Origin: XYD2-FULL-39-9 sp964561035
GTDB lineage: Bacteria > Patescibacteriota > Patescibacteriia > Magasanikbacterales > GWA2-37-8
Length of the DNA stretch: 19,169 bases
Direction: 5' to 3'
NCBI GenBank assembly: GCA_964561035.1
Contig: CAZLNR010000015.1
Coordinates: 1-19,169, forward strand
The notes under the pieces are model-generated. The model did not search any database and was not told where the DNA came from. It saw only the letters and a program-made list of their open reading frames with translations. Numbering within the stretch: the stretch's first letter is position 1; every line of letters begins with the position of its first letter. The position numbers were made by a program, and so were the translations under genes. Shown here one piece after another: positions 8,014 through 15,692 of the stretch.

Positions 8014-8548
8014 TAACATATAATTCAAGAGAAAGGTTTGTGTTGACCTGAGGCGACACTTCGCCTTCTTTAGTGAAGATTGGCGTCATTTGCAATTGTG
8101 TAATATTGATAAAATAGTGTGAAGTCTCAATTTCGGCAATATATTTGAGCGCATCATTATATTTTCCTTTAATATTTAAAGAGATGGAGGCAGTTCTATT
8201 TTTGCCAATCTGATCCAAGTTAGAGGAATTTATTGATTGAGTAAGATTATATTTTGCGGCTGTGCTTTCAAAGAAAGTAATCAATTTTAACTCATCTCCA
8301 GATTTGAAAAGGAATGTATCAAAACCAGCCGAAGCGGATTTAATTTCCTCAAGCCGTTTGCGGGTAATGCGAGAGTTGAGCGACTGCTGGTACTTTTCTT
8401 CTAGCAACACGCGAAGTTTATAGCTTTCTGCCGCGGTTTTTCTAATATTGAGCGTGGTTGGAACCAGAATAGCGCCGGTAATAATCAAAAACAAAAAGAT
8501 GAGCAGGCTTACCTTAATAATAATTTTTTTTGTCGGATCAATAGTCAT
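8006..8548 (-). CDS. pilO: Type IV pilus assembly protein PilO-like
   Basis: 180 residues. A short basic N-terminus (MTIDPTKKIIIK) precedes one membrane helix at about 12-30, then a helical or coiled-coil region (about 35-75) and a C-terminal alpha/beta domain (about 85-178) of the ferredoxin-like kind seen in PilO. 'GDELKLITFFESTAAKYNL' and 'SLNIKGKYNDALKYIAEIE' are typical PilO elements. PilO pairs with PilN in the inner membrane and links PilM to the periplasmic side of the pilus machine. It follows pilN by 8 nt. Primary sequence conservation in this family is low, so gene order carries much of the call. Confidence 0.8.
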   Translation of the reverse strand: MTIDPTKKIIIKVSLLIFLFLIITGAILVPTTLNIRKTAAESYKLRVLLEEKYQQSLNSRITRKRLEEIKSASAGFDTFLFKSGDELKLITFFESTAAKYNLTQSINSSNLDQIGKNRTASISLNIKGKYNDALKYIAEIETSHYFINITQLQMTPIFTKEGEVSPQVNTNLSLELYVNE

Positions 8549-8556
8549 AGGCGCGT

Positions 8557-9087
8557 TTAATTTTTAGTTTTGATCTGGAATTCAAACTTTACATCCTCTT
8601 TCTGAAATAATTGCGACACGGGGGTTTCTACGGAAGCGATCCAAGGTATTTTCTTTAACACTTCTTGATAATTCAGTAATGCTGATCGGGAAACGGCAAT
8701 GCCGGTCAATATAATACTTTGAGAGTCGTTATTAATCTGGACAGCATTCATCTTTATATCTTTTGGCAGAGTGTTGCTTAAGTCAGTTAATTTTGGAATA
8801 AGCGGAGAGAATTTTTTACTTGCCAAATTAACATTTCGGATAAGTCCATTAATGTTTTTTGCATCCTGGTTGTAGTTATAACTCTCTTTTTGTATCAGGG
8901 TTGCAGCGCGCGCTAAATCTACAAAATCTTGTTCCAATACTATCCATCCCCAAATGAGTGTTGCGGTCATAACCGTTACTACCATTAAAAATAGCTCGGT
9001 AATGTGTTTGATAAATAAAAAATTAATAATCGACTCCAAGCGTATTTTTTTATTGGTAGGTAGCAGGCTTAAGTTAATATCCATCAT
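8557..9087 (-). CDS. pilN: Type IV pilus assembly protein PilN-like
   Basis: 176 residues. It begins 'MMDINLSLLPTNKK'; the cytoplasmic 'INLLP' motif is the PilM-binding peptide in the PilN family. One membrane helix (about 32-52) is followed by a coiled region and an alpha/beta domain with 'MNAVQINNDSQSIILTGIAVSRSALLNYQEVL', the standard fimbrial-assembly PilN pattern. Either of two consecutive ATGs (9087, 9084) may be used. It lies 9 nt after pilM, which fits the PilM-PilN interaction. No Shine-Dalgarno motif is visible. Confidence 0.85.
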   Translation of the reverse strand: MMDINLSLLPTNKKIRLESIINFLFIKHITELFLMVVTVMTATLIWGWIVLEQDFVDLARAATLIQKESYNYNQDAKNINGLIRNVNLASKKFSPLIPKLTDLSNTLPKDIKMNAVQINNDSQSIILTGIAVSRSALLNYQEVLKKIPWIASVETPVSQLFQKEDVKFEFQIKTKN

Positions 9088-9096
9088 ATTGCAAAG

Positions 9097-10206
9097 TTAT
9101 ATGTTTTCATGCTTTTGATTTTGTAAAGGATTTTGCATGACACGGAGCGCTAAGCCGATAGCGTTAGCCAGAGATAAGCTCTTTTTATTTTCAAATTCGT
9201 ACAATTTTTTATTTTCTAGGTTTTTCCATGGATGGCCGGGTTGGGCGGTAATTTTAAGTTGTTTAGAAATAAATGAATCAATATTTTGAAAATTTGACAT
9301 ACCCCCGCACAGAGTTATATGGTTTACGTCGTTTATATTGTCAAAATGCTCTTTATAGAATAAAAGAGCTGTTTTGAGTTCGTTAATCAGTTTTTCGGTT
9401 GTTTCGGAAACTGCTTTTAGATAATTAGGATTTTTAGGATCATACTGTAATCCATTTTTGATTTTAAGATCTTCCGCTTGTTCATGTTCAATTTTTAATT
9501 CTTGAGCAATGGTCGAAGTGGTAATTTCGCCTGAAAAGTTGAGAGTGGTGCTAAATTGAATGCTGCTATTATCATAAATGGTTAGATTTGATCTGGTGGC
9601 GCCTAAATCAAGAATAGCGCGAGCTTGGCCGGTATAATCTTTATCCTGGGTAATCAGAGCGCGCGCGATTGCGGTTGCTTCTGTTTCTAGGGCAATAGGA
9701 TTTAAACCGACACTTTCCAGCAAGTACGTATATGAATCCGCGATAATTTTAGGTACCGCAGCAACTAAGATTTGGGTTTTTTTCTCATCCGAAGTAGGAG
9801 TAATTATTTGCCAATCCAAATAGGTGTCTTCGAGTTCATACGGAAGATGTTTTTTTGTTTGATAAGCAACATCAACAGAGGTAATAGTTTTGTAATTAGT
9901 TTCAATGTCGATAAGCTTAAGAAAAGTTTTTGGTTCTGGTAAGCTGGCAGCTACCCAAGGTGAGGTGATTGGTTTAAAACTGCCGCCTTCTTTTCCAAGC
10001 AGGTGTAATAATTTTTTGCGTACCGGTTCTGGTTGTTGAATTTCTCCGTTAACAATTAGTCCAGGTGGAAGCGAAGTGGTGCGGATTTCTTTGATATTAA
10101 AAACCTGTCGTCTATAAAAAGCAACAGGAGTCAGTTGTACCAGTTTAATGGATAGATCGCCGATATCAAGACCAAAGCCATCAGAGAAAGGATTGTGCAA
10201 AAGCAT
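9097..10206 (-). CDS. pilM: Type IV pilus assembly actin-like ATPase PilM
   Basis: 369 residues from ATG 10206, giving the usual N-terminus just before the first phosphate motif 'GLDIGDLSIKLVQL' (residues 12-25). Earlier codons in this frame overlap pilC and are not family-like. A second nucleotide motif is 'AILDLGATRSNLTIY' and an adenosine motif 'ITLCGGMSN'. This is the FtsA/actin-fold PilM family, a cytoplasmic protein that binds ATP and the N-terminal INLLP tail of PilN, forming the inner ring of the pilus machine. One nucleotide separates it from the pilC stop. The C-terminal 25 residues are polar and probably disordered. Confidence 0.92.
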   Translation of the reverse strand: MLLHNPFSDGFGLDIGDLSIKLVQLTPVAFYRRQVFNIKEIRTTSLPPGLIVNGEIQQPEPVRKKLLHLLGKEGGSFKPITSPWVAASLPEPKTFLKLIDIETNYKTITSVDVAYQTKKHLPYELEDTYLDWQIITPTSDEKKTQILVAAVPKIIADSYTYLLESVGLNPIALETEATAIARALITQDKDYTGQARAILDLGATRSNLTIYDNSSIQFSTTLNFSGEITTSTIAQELKIEHEQAEDLKIKNGLQYDPKNPNYLKAVSETTEKLINELKTALLFYKEHFDNINDVNHITLCGGMSNFQNIDSFISKQLKITAQPGHPWKNLENKKLYEFENKKSLSLANAIGLALRVMQNPLQNQKHENI

Positions 10207-10207
10207 A

Positions 10208-11314
10208 TTAAATATTTTGCGATAACGAATATAGCGGCATAATGATTGCAACAGCTATGCCAGCCACTGCCAAGCCCATTACTAAGATAATTATTGGTTC
10301 AATAATAGTGGTAAAATTTTTCATCGTATTATCTACTTCGTTGCCATAATATTCTGAAAGTTCGCGTAACATGCTTTCGCTTTTGCCGGATTTTTCACCG
10401 ACCATAATCATTTCTGTAACCATAGGAGGAAAAACTGCAGGGAAGCGGCGCAAAATCTCTGAGAGAGATTCGCCTTTTTTGAGAGATTCGGACACGATAA
10501 GGAGCTTTTCTTTGTATACTACATTACCTACTACTTCTGAAGCAATTTTGGTGGCGTCTATAATGGGAATAGTACTTTCAAGCAAAGAAGACATGGTAAG
10601 AGTAAATCGAGCAAGGTTGATTTTTTTTATGACCAAGCCGATAATTGGGAGTTTGATATTTAAAGCATGGACTATGCGTTTAACCTTATACACCTTAAGC
10701 AATCGTGCGGCTCCGATAACAAGTAAAATAAGTCCAATTAACATCCAGATGCCATATTGTTGGGTAAAATCGGTAAAGCTAATTAGAATTCTGGTGGGGA
10801 GTGGTAATTGAGCATTGAACTCTTTAAACATGATTAACAACTTTGGCAAAATAAACACCACCACCTCAACGCTAATGCCGGCCATAGCCATAACGATAAC
10901 CGCAGGGTACATAAGCGCGCCTTTGATGCGCGAGGTAAGTTCATGGTTTTTTTTCATCTGTACAGCAATTTGATCAAGAGAAGTTTCCATTTTTCCTGCT
11001 GTTTCTCCGGCAGCGATCATGCTGACATAAATAGGAGGAAAAATATCTGGGTAGCGCGCCAAAACCTCGCTGAATTGCAAGCCTTTTTCTACTCCATCTC
11101 TTATTTCACCGATAACCTTCTGCAGCTTTTTATTTTCAATCTCTTCGCTTAAGATGCGCAGCGCGTCAATAAGCGAAAGGCCTGCCTTTACCATGGTCTT
11201 AAGGTGGCTGATAAATAAAATCTTCTGCACTACAGGTACGCGATGCAAGTGTGATTCAACAAAATTATTGATTTTAATTTCTAGGGGAGAAAGTTGTTTG
11301 GCAGGTTTTGCCAT
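10208..11314 (-). CDS. pilC: Type IV pilus inner-membrane platform protein PilC
   Basis: 368 residues with two GspF/PilC (T2SSF) domains. The first is at about 29-150 ('FISHLKTMVKAGLSLIDALRIL', 'GLQFSEVLARYPDIFPPIYVSMIAAGE') and the second at about 230-355 ('FTLTMSSLLESTIPIIDATKIA', 'GESLSEILRRFPAVFPPMVTEMI'). Three membrane segments are visible: near residue 140-165, near 190-210 and at the C-terminus (PIIILVMGLAVAGIAVAIIMPLY). PilC anchors PilB and is the site where pilins are inserted into the growing fibre. It starts 7 nt after the pilB stop. The family also includes type II secretion GspF, but the PilM/N/O context favours a pilus. Confidence 0.95.
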   Translation of the reverse strand: MAKPAKQLSPLEIKINNFVESHLHRVPVVQKILFISHLKTMVKAGLSLIDALRILSEEIENKKLQKVIGEIRDGVEKGLQFSEVLARYPDIFPPIYVSMIAAGETAGKMETSLDQIAVQMKKNHELTSRIKGALMYPAVIVMAMAGISVEVVVFILPKLLIMFKEFNAQLPLPTRILISFTDFTQQYGIWMLIGLILLVIGAARLLKVYKVKRIVHALNIKLPIIGLVIKKINLARFTLTMSSLLESTIPIIDATKIASEVVGNVVYKEKLLIVSESLKKGESLSEILRRFPAVFPPMVTEMIMVGEKSGKSESMLRELSEYYGNEVDNTMKNFTTIIEPIIILVMGLAVAGIAVAIIMPLYSLSQNI

Positions 11315-11321
11315 AATGGTA

Positions 11322-13049
11322 TTATTCTTTAGTAACGCGTAAAACTTCGCTGATTGTAGTGATGCCCATTTTTGCTTTTATAAGTCCGTCTTCAAGCATG
11401 GTGATCATGCCCTTATCGCGAGCATATTTTTTAATATCATCAGCAGTACCGTGCGCATTGATCATTTTTATGAGCTCATCATCCATTTCCATGATTTCAT
11501 AGATGCCCATGCGGCCTTTATAGCCGGTTTGTCCGCATCTGTTGCAGCCTTCGCCTTTGTAGAAAGTAATTTTTTCCACATCAGATCCTTCGTCTTTGTA
11601 ATCTTTTGGTATGTTGGTTTTAAATAGCGCTGAAATTTTCTTAACATCAAATACTTTTGCTAGTTCGTCTTCAGAGGTCTTGTCTAAGAAAAATTCTTTT
11701 TTACAAGACTGGCAAATTTTACGCACCAAACGCTGTGCCATAACAATATTGGTTGTGTAAGCGACGAGAAATGGAGGTACGCCCATATCTATCAAACGGG
11801 GCAAAGTGGTTGGGGCGTTGTTGGTGTGAAGTGTGGAGAGTACTAAGTGCCCGGTCATAGCTGCGTTAATAGCAATTTCCGCAGTTTCTTCATCACGGAT
11901 TTCTCCCACCATGATAATATTTGGGTCTTGGCGTAAAAAAGCGCGCAAACCAGCAGCAAACGTAAAGCCTACTTTAGCATTGATCTGGCTTTGGTTAACA
12001 CCAGGCATGCGGTATTCAATAGGATCTTCAATGGTAGAAATGTTTACTCCGGGTTGGTTGAGGATACCAAGTACGGAATATAGAGTTGTGGTTTTACCAG
12101 AACCGGTTGGGCCGGTAACCAGTATCATGCCATGAGGTTTTTTAATAGCGTTTTCCAAAATAGCGCGCGGCTTTTCCAAAAATCCGAGCTGGTCAAGCGT
12201 TACGGCTTTAGCGCCTTCATGTAATAAGCGCATTACAATTTTTTCACCATCGTACACAGGTATGATAGATACGCGAAAAGCCATCTTTTCATCCTGGATT
12301 TGGATTTTAAAACGGCCGTCCTGAGGGACCATGTGTTCGTCTATTTTTAAATTGGAAAGGATTTTTACTCTGGCAATAAGGCCATTCTGCACGTTTTTTG
12401 GCAAAGTCATGATTGGTTTTAAGATGCCGTCTATGCGGTAGCGTACGGAAAGTTCTTTTTCATTTGGTTCAATATGGATATCTGAAGCATTTTCGTATAC
12501 TGCATGCTCAAGGATTGTATTGACAATGTTGATAGTAGGAATCTCTTCAGCAGCCTTTTTAAGATCAGTACCGGCTTCTTCACCGTGGGAATCCTGAACA
12601 ATGCGTAAATCATCCTCCAGTTCGGCGTGGTAGCGGCGCAAGGCTTCTTTTAAGTCTCCGGGGGCTGTGATAAATACTTTCGGCTCTAACCCTGTCTTTC
12701 TGCGTAAGAATTCAATAGTTTGGATATCGGTCGGATCAGTCATGGCCAATTTAATGTCATTTTTGTCTTTATCAAAAGCAACCACTTGGTGGGTACCGGC
12801 CACTGGGCCTGGAATAAGGTTTAGAATATCTTTTTTGATTTCCTTGCCTTTAAGGGAAATATACGGAATTTGTAGAAAATCACCCGCTTTTTCATATAAG
12901 TCTGCTTCGTTTACGATAGCGTCGGCAACTAAAACCTCCTCCAAGGCCTTGTTGGTTTTATCAGCTTTTTGCTGGGCAACCTTAAGAGTAGCTGTATCAA
13001 CCAGAGAGTATTTTTTTAGTATCGTTTTAAGTGTTTTTGGAATAAGCAT
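11322..13049 (-). CDS. pilB: Type IV pilus extension ATPase PilB (GspE family)
   Basis: 575 residues. An N-terminal MshEN/GspE-N-type domain (about 1-150) precedes the hexameric ATPase core, with N2 element 'SDIHIEP' and Walker A GPTGSGKT at 313-320. The Asp box is TIEDPIEY, Walker B 'IIMVGEIRD' and the His box 'HLVLSTLHTN'. Two Cys pairs, CQSC and CNRC, make the zinc motif typical of PilB/GspE and absent from the retraction ATPase PilT. It powers pilin polymerisation at the inner face of the membrane. It is the first gene of the minus-strand cluster, with its own extended -10 promoter. Secretion GspE is an alternative, but neighbours pilM-N-O support PilB. Confidence 0.95.
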   Translation of the reverse strand: MLIPKTLKTILKKYSLVDTATLKVAQQKADKTNKALEEVLVADAIVNEADLYEKAGDFLQIPYISLKGKEIKKDILNLIPGPVAGTHQVVAFDKDKNDIKLAMTDPTDIQTIEFLRRKTGLEPKVFITAPGDLKEALRRYHAELEDDLRIVQDSHGEEAGTDLKKAAEEIPTINIVNTILEHAVYENASDIHIEPNEKELSVRYRIDGILKPIMTLPKNVQNGLIARVKILSNLKIDEHMVPQDGRFKIQIQDEKMAFRVSIIPVYDGEKIVMRLLHEGAKAVTLDQLGFLEKPRAILENAIKKPHGMILVTGPTGSGKTTTLYSVLGILNQPGVNISTIEDPIEYRMPGVNQSQINAKVGFTFAAGLRAFLRQDPNIIMVGEIRDEETAEIAINAAMTGHLVLSTLHTNNAPTTLPRLIDMGVPPFLVAYTTNIVMAQRLVRKICQSCKKEFFLDKTSEDELAKVFDVKKISALFKTNIPKDYKDEGSDVEKITFYKGEGCNRCGQTGYKGRMGIYEIMEMDDELIKMINAHGTADDIKKYARDKGMITMLEDGLIKAKMGITTISEVLRVTKE

Positions 13050-13054
13050 AAAAA

Positions 13055-13069
13055 TCCAAAAATTTTGGA
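13055..13069. promoter_or_regulatory. 15-bp palindrome in the pilB leader, possible operator
   Basis: TCCAAAA and TTTTGGA arms surround one central base, just downstream of the predicted pilB start site and 6 nt before the ATG. The 1-nt centre cannot form a good RNA loop, so a protein-binding DNA site is the more likely reading. It may also be chance in AT-rich DNA. Confidence 0.3.
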
Positions 13070-13093
13070 AAAAAATTTTCTTTGTACAATATA

Positions 13094-13103
13094 ATTATAC
13101 CAT
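13094..13103 (-). promoter_or_regulatory. pilB: Extended -10 promoter of the pilB operon
   Basis: On the minus strand the sequence reads ATGGTATAAT, an extended -10 (TGnTATAAT), about 45 nt upstream of the pilB ATG. No good -35 is present at 16-18 bp spacing, as is usual for extended -10 promoters. A plus-strand TATAAT (13090-13095) overlaps it, so the region could also fire to the right. Confidence 0.6.
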
Positions 13104-13140
13104 AGATTTTAAAAAAATTTTATCTTTTATGGGGATATGT

Positions 13141-13278
13141 ATGAGTAAAAATTTACAAAATCCCAATGCCTTGACTTTTTTTGCAAATCTTGCTAGTATT
13201 CTGTTACCTTTGGTATCTAAAAATTTCAAGTCAGACCAATCTGATCGATGGTTGCGTTTGATGGAAAGTATCATTTAG
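13141..13278 (+). CDS. Possible small ORF (45 aa) between pilB and rpsF
   Basis: An ATG-started frame of 45 residues ending in TAG; a further ATG at 13129 would add four residues. The peptide is protein-like in composition (an aliphatic stretch 'FFANLASILLPLV' followed by a polar, charged tail with 'SDRWLRLMES'). It has no recognisable family or Shine-Dalgarno motif. A good promoter for rpsF lies inside it, so the stretch may be only a leader. Equally, it could be transcribed from the plus-strand TATAAT at 13090. Uncertain. Confidence 0.3.
   Translation: MSKNLQNPNALTFFANLASILLPLVSKNFKSDQSDRWLRLMESII
13171..13199 (+). promoter_or_regulatory. Promoter of the rpsF-ssb-rpsR operon
   Basis: TTGACT (13171-13176) and TAGTAT (13194-13199) are 17 bp apart, and the -10 carries an extended TGn (TGCTAGTAT). 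The predicted start near 13206 leaves a leader of about 95 nt before rpsF. That is long enough for the autoregulatory S6:S18-binding structure known in other bacteria. I see only a weak hairpin around ACCAATC/GATGGT (near 13230-13255) and cannot confirm that motif. Confidence 0.55.
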
Positions 13279-13300
13279 TAGTTAATTTTTGATTATTTCT

Positions 13301-13837
13301 ATGAAGAAATACGAGTTGTTGCTGGTTTTACCGGGAACTTTAGATGAAAAAGAAGCCGAAAAACAAGTGACTGAAATTAAAGAATCTTTAGCCATACAAA
13401 GCAAGGATATTGAAGTAAACAACCTTGGAAAAGTGCGTTTGGCATACCCTATTAAGCAGATCCGTTACGGATACTATTATACAATGGTATTTAGTTCCGA
13501 ACCGGAGGCTGTAGCCGTAATTTCAAATAAATTAAAGCTACGTAGTGATGTATTACGCAGCATGATTACCTTGTTTAACACCAATGTCGCTTCTATTAAA
13601 AAAATTGTATATAATACTAACGAGGTTGGTGTAACCACTATGGTAGAAACAGGTGGAGCTGCTGAAGCTACGCCAGCTGTTGTACCAGCTGTGGAAGCGT
13701 TGGTAGAGGAAAAAGTCGAAGAACAGCCAGTTGCAAAGAAAAGCAAAAAAGCCGAAGAAACCAAGATAGACCTTAAAGAGATCGACGAAAAACTCAACGC
13801 AATTTTGAACAACGAAAATATCATTCCAGGCGTTTAG
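13301..13837 (+). CDS. rpsF: 30S ribosomal protein S6 with long C-terminal extension
   Basis: 178 residues from ATG 13301; an in-frame TTG at 13289 is less likely, since 'MKKYELLLVLPG' is the normal S6 start. The S6 fold occupies about residues 1-105, with 'KVRLAYPIKQIRYGYYYTMVF' and 'LKLRSDVLRSMI' at conserved places. About 70 extra residues follow: an Ala/Val/Glu/Pro linker, a Lys-rich patch (KKSKKAEE) and a predicted short amphipathic helix 'IDEKLNAIL'. S6 binds 16S rRNA with S18 in the central domain of the small subunit. rpsF-ssb-rpsR is the classical order. The stop is TAG. Confidence 0.95.
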   Translation: MKKYELLLVLPGTLDEKEAEKQVTEIKESLAIQSKDIEVNNLGKVRLAYPIKQIRYGYYYTMVFSSEPEAVAVISNKLKLRSDVLRSMITLFNTNVASIKKIVYNTNEVGVTTMVETGGAAEATPAVVPAVEALVEEKVEEQPVAKKSKKAEETKIDLKEIDEKLNAILNNENIIPGV

Positions 13838-13857
13838 TAGATATAACCTATACGTAT

Positions 13858-14298
13858 ATGGACCTAAATAAAGTAATGATCATCGGTCGTTTGACCCGGG
13901 ATCCAGAACTTAGAAACACTCCAAACGGCAAGGCGGTAGCCACAATTGGGCTAGCAACAAACCGAATTTGGATTGACGCAAACAGCCAAAAACAAAAGCA
14001 GACCGAATTTCATAATGTGGTAATGTGGGGCAAGCTTGCAGAAATTGCTAGCCAATATTTGCGCAAAGGTGGAAAAATATACGTAGAAGGAAGACTACAA
14101 ACCAGAGAATGGACAGGTCAGGACGGGGTAAAACGATACCGAACAGAAGTGGTTGGCGAAAATATGATTATGCTTGATTCAAAAGCAGACGGCGCCGCTC
14201 CATCTGGTTCATTTAGTAGAAATGAACCGGCAAATTCAGCTGAAATGCCTCAAGAAATTATCGAAGAAGAAGTGAAGGTAGAAGATATTCCGTTCTAA
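13858..14298 (+). CDS. ssb: Single-stranded DNA-binding protein
   Basis: 146 residues. The OB fold covers about 1-105, with 'NKVMIIGRLTRDPELR', 'NVVMWGKLAE', 'GGKIYVEGRLQTREW' and 'ENMIML' in the usual places. A Gly/Ser/Pro-containing linker (about 108-130) leads to an acidic tail ending EDIPF, the conserved tip that recruits repair and replication partners. It coats single-stranded DNA during replication and repair as a tetramer. It starts 20 nt after rpsF, and there is no Shine-Dalgarno motif before the ATG. Confidence 0.97.
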   Translation: MDLNKVMIIGRLTRDPELRNTPNGKAVATIGLATNRIWIDANSQKQKQTEFHNVVMWGKLAEIASQYLRKGGKIYVEGRLQTREWTGQDGVKRYRTEVVGENMIMLDSKADGAAPSGSFSRNEPANSAEMPQEIIEEEVKVEDIPF

Positions 14299-14333
14299 AA
14301 CCATAAACCCAAATATTTATACATACATAAATT

Positions 14334-14564
14334 ATGAATAACAGTTCTAAAGACCAAACTCAAAAAGATAAAGCTTGCCATTTTTGCGTTAATAATAAAT
14401 TGGTGATTGACTATAAAGATTTCAACACTTTGCGCCGATTTGTTTCTTCATACATGAAGATTGCTCCTCGCAGACGCAGCGGGTTGTGCGCTAAACATCA
14501 ACGCCAGGTGGCTAGTGCTGTGAAGCGGGCAAGACAAGCATCTTTGATGCCATACACCGCATAA
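14334..14564 (+). CDS. rpsR: 30S ribosomal protein S18 (Cys-containing form)
   Basis: 76 residues, a normal length. Core elements 'DYKDFNTLRRFVSSYMKIAPRRRSGLCAKHQRQVASAVKRARQ' match S18. 'CHFC' (residues 15-18) and 'CAKH' later in the chain give four possible zinc ligands, so this is the Cys-containing paralogue type of S18 rather than the zinc-free one. It pairs with S6 on 16S rRNA. It is the last gene of the operon and is followed by a terminator. Confidence 0.96.
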   Translation: MNNSSKDQTQKDKACHFCVNNKLVIDYKDFNTLRRFVSSYMKIAPRRRSGLCAKHQRQVASAVKRARQASLMPYTA

Positions 14565-14578
14565 AATTGTTTCAAAAG

Positions 14579-14601
14579 ATAAGCCCCCTAAAGGGGCTTA
14601 T
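14579..14601 (+). terminator. Rho-independent terminator after rpsR
   Basis: A 9-bp stem, ATAAGCCCC paired with GGGGCTTAT, around the loop CTAAA, followed by a short interrupted T-rich stretch. The weak U-tract and the absence of a clear promoter before the next gene suggest that some transcription reads through into epmA. Confidence 0.75.
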
Positions 14602-14618
14602 TGCTTTATATATTCTAT

Positions 14619-15665
14619 ATGTCAACTTGGCTTGATTTAAAACAAAACCCGCGTTTGAAGCAGATATATGACATTCGTTTGGAAATAATTCGTTCAGTGC
14701 GGGAGTTTTTTTGGTCAAAAAAATTTATTGAAATGGAAACTCCTATAGCTGTACGTCTAGCCAGCCAAGAACCGTATTTACATCCGCTATCAACGCGTGT
14801 TCATGATCAGTATAATACTGAAACAAAATTTTATTTACGCACCTCGCCCGAATTTGCGCTAAAAAAGCTGTTGGCAGTCGGGTACGAGAGAGTGTTTGAG
14901 ATAGGGAAATGCTTTCGTGATCATGAAAGTTTTGGCGGTAATCATAATACCGAATTTACCATGATTGAGTGGTATAGGGCGCCTGGAAATTTGTTTGAGA
15001 TTATGGATGATGTTGAGGCGTTATTTGCTCACGTGCTTAGTGGCTTGGGTAAAACATCTTTAATATATAAAAAACAAGTGATAGAGGCACAAGGTGCATG
15101 GGAGAGAAAAACCATGAAAGAGGTGTGGCAACAGTATGTTCAAGTTGACTTAGATGCATATTTAGACCGAGAGAGCCTGGCAAATTTGGCTCGCCAAAAA
15201 GGATATGTGGTAGCAGATGCAGATGCCTATGAAGATATTTTTTATAAAATATTTTTGACTGAAATTGAGTCAAAGCTTGGAAAAGAAAAACCCGTGTTTG
15301 TGTATGATTTTCCGGCAATTCTGTGTTCATTATCCCGGCTGTGCGCTCATGATGCGCGATATGCCGAGCGGTTTGAGCTGTATGTGGGTGGTTTGGAAGT
15401 GGCGAACGCTTTTGGCGAGCTGACGGATGCGACACGACAATATAAGCAGCTGCAAGAAGATGTTCTAAAGCGTCGTCTATTGGGTAAAGAAACATGGGAA
15501 ATTGACCCTGATTTCATCGCAGCGCTGGCAGATTTGCCTGATTCGGCATTGAACCAGGCGGGTATTGCCTTGGGGCTTGATCGTATGGTAGTATTGTGTA
15601 CCGGGGCTCAGGATATAAACGAAGTGATTTTTCAATCTATGAGAGATCAAACCGATCCTCGCTAA
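14619..15665 (+). CDS. epmA: EF-P--(R)-beta-lysine ligase EpmA (PoxA/GenX), lysyl-tRNA synthetase paralogue
   Basis: 348 residues from ATG 14619. It is a class II synthetase catalytic domain that lacks the N-terminal anticodon-binding OB domain of LysRS, as in EpmA. Motif 2 reads 'FRDHES...HNTEFTMIEWYRAPGNLFEIM'. EpmA-specific blocks follow: 'GKEKPVFVYDFPA', 'AERFELYVGGLEVANAFGELTDA' and motif 3 'GIALGLDRMVVL'. EpmA activates (R)-beta-lysine with ATP and attaches it to a conserved Lys of elongation factor P. Motif 3 has Ala where LysRS usually has Gly (GLGIGIDR), the change associated with EpmA substrate preference. The target gene efp is next, 27 nt downstream, a strong functional link. EpmB, which would make beta-lysine, is not in this window. 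The start was chosen over an upstream in-frame TTG lying in the terminator. Confidence 0.93.
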   Translation: MSTWLDLKQNPRLKQIYDIRLEIIRSVREFFWSKKFIEMETPIAVRLASQEPYLHPLSTRVHDQYNTETKFYLRTSPEFALKKLLAVGYERVFEIGKCFRDHESFGGNHNTEFTMIEWYRAPGNLFEIMDDVEALFAHVLSGLGKTSLIYKKQVIEAQGAWERKTMKEVWQQYVQVDLDAYLDRESLANLARQKGYVVADADAYEDIFYKIFLTEIESKLGKEKPVFVYDFPAILCSLSRLCAHDARYAERFELYVGGLEVANAFGELTDATRQYKQLQEDVLKRRLLGKETWEIDPDFIAALADLPDSALNQAGIALGLDRMVVLCTGAQDINEVIFQSMRDQTDPR

Positions 15666-15692
15666 TTCAATTATTAATAGTTCTAAGTATAT

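Noticed and set aside
10371..12135. Plus-strand open frames within pilC and pilB
   Set aside because: They are antisense to well-identified genes, and their composition reflects the opposite-strand codons.
11322..13049. Type II secretion (GspE/GspF) instead of pilus
   Set aside because: pilM, pilN and pilO follow in order and the PilN INLLP-like start is kept; no gspD-type genes are seen.
14619..15665. Housekeeping lysyl-tRNA synthetase (lysS)
   Set aside because: There is no N-terminal anticodon-binding domain, motif 3 has the EpmA-type Ala, the ELTDA-region blocks match EpmA, and efp is adjacent.
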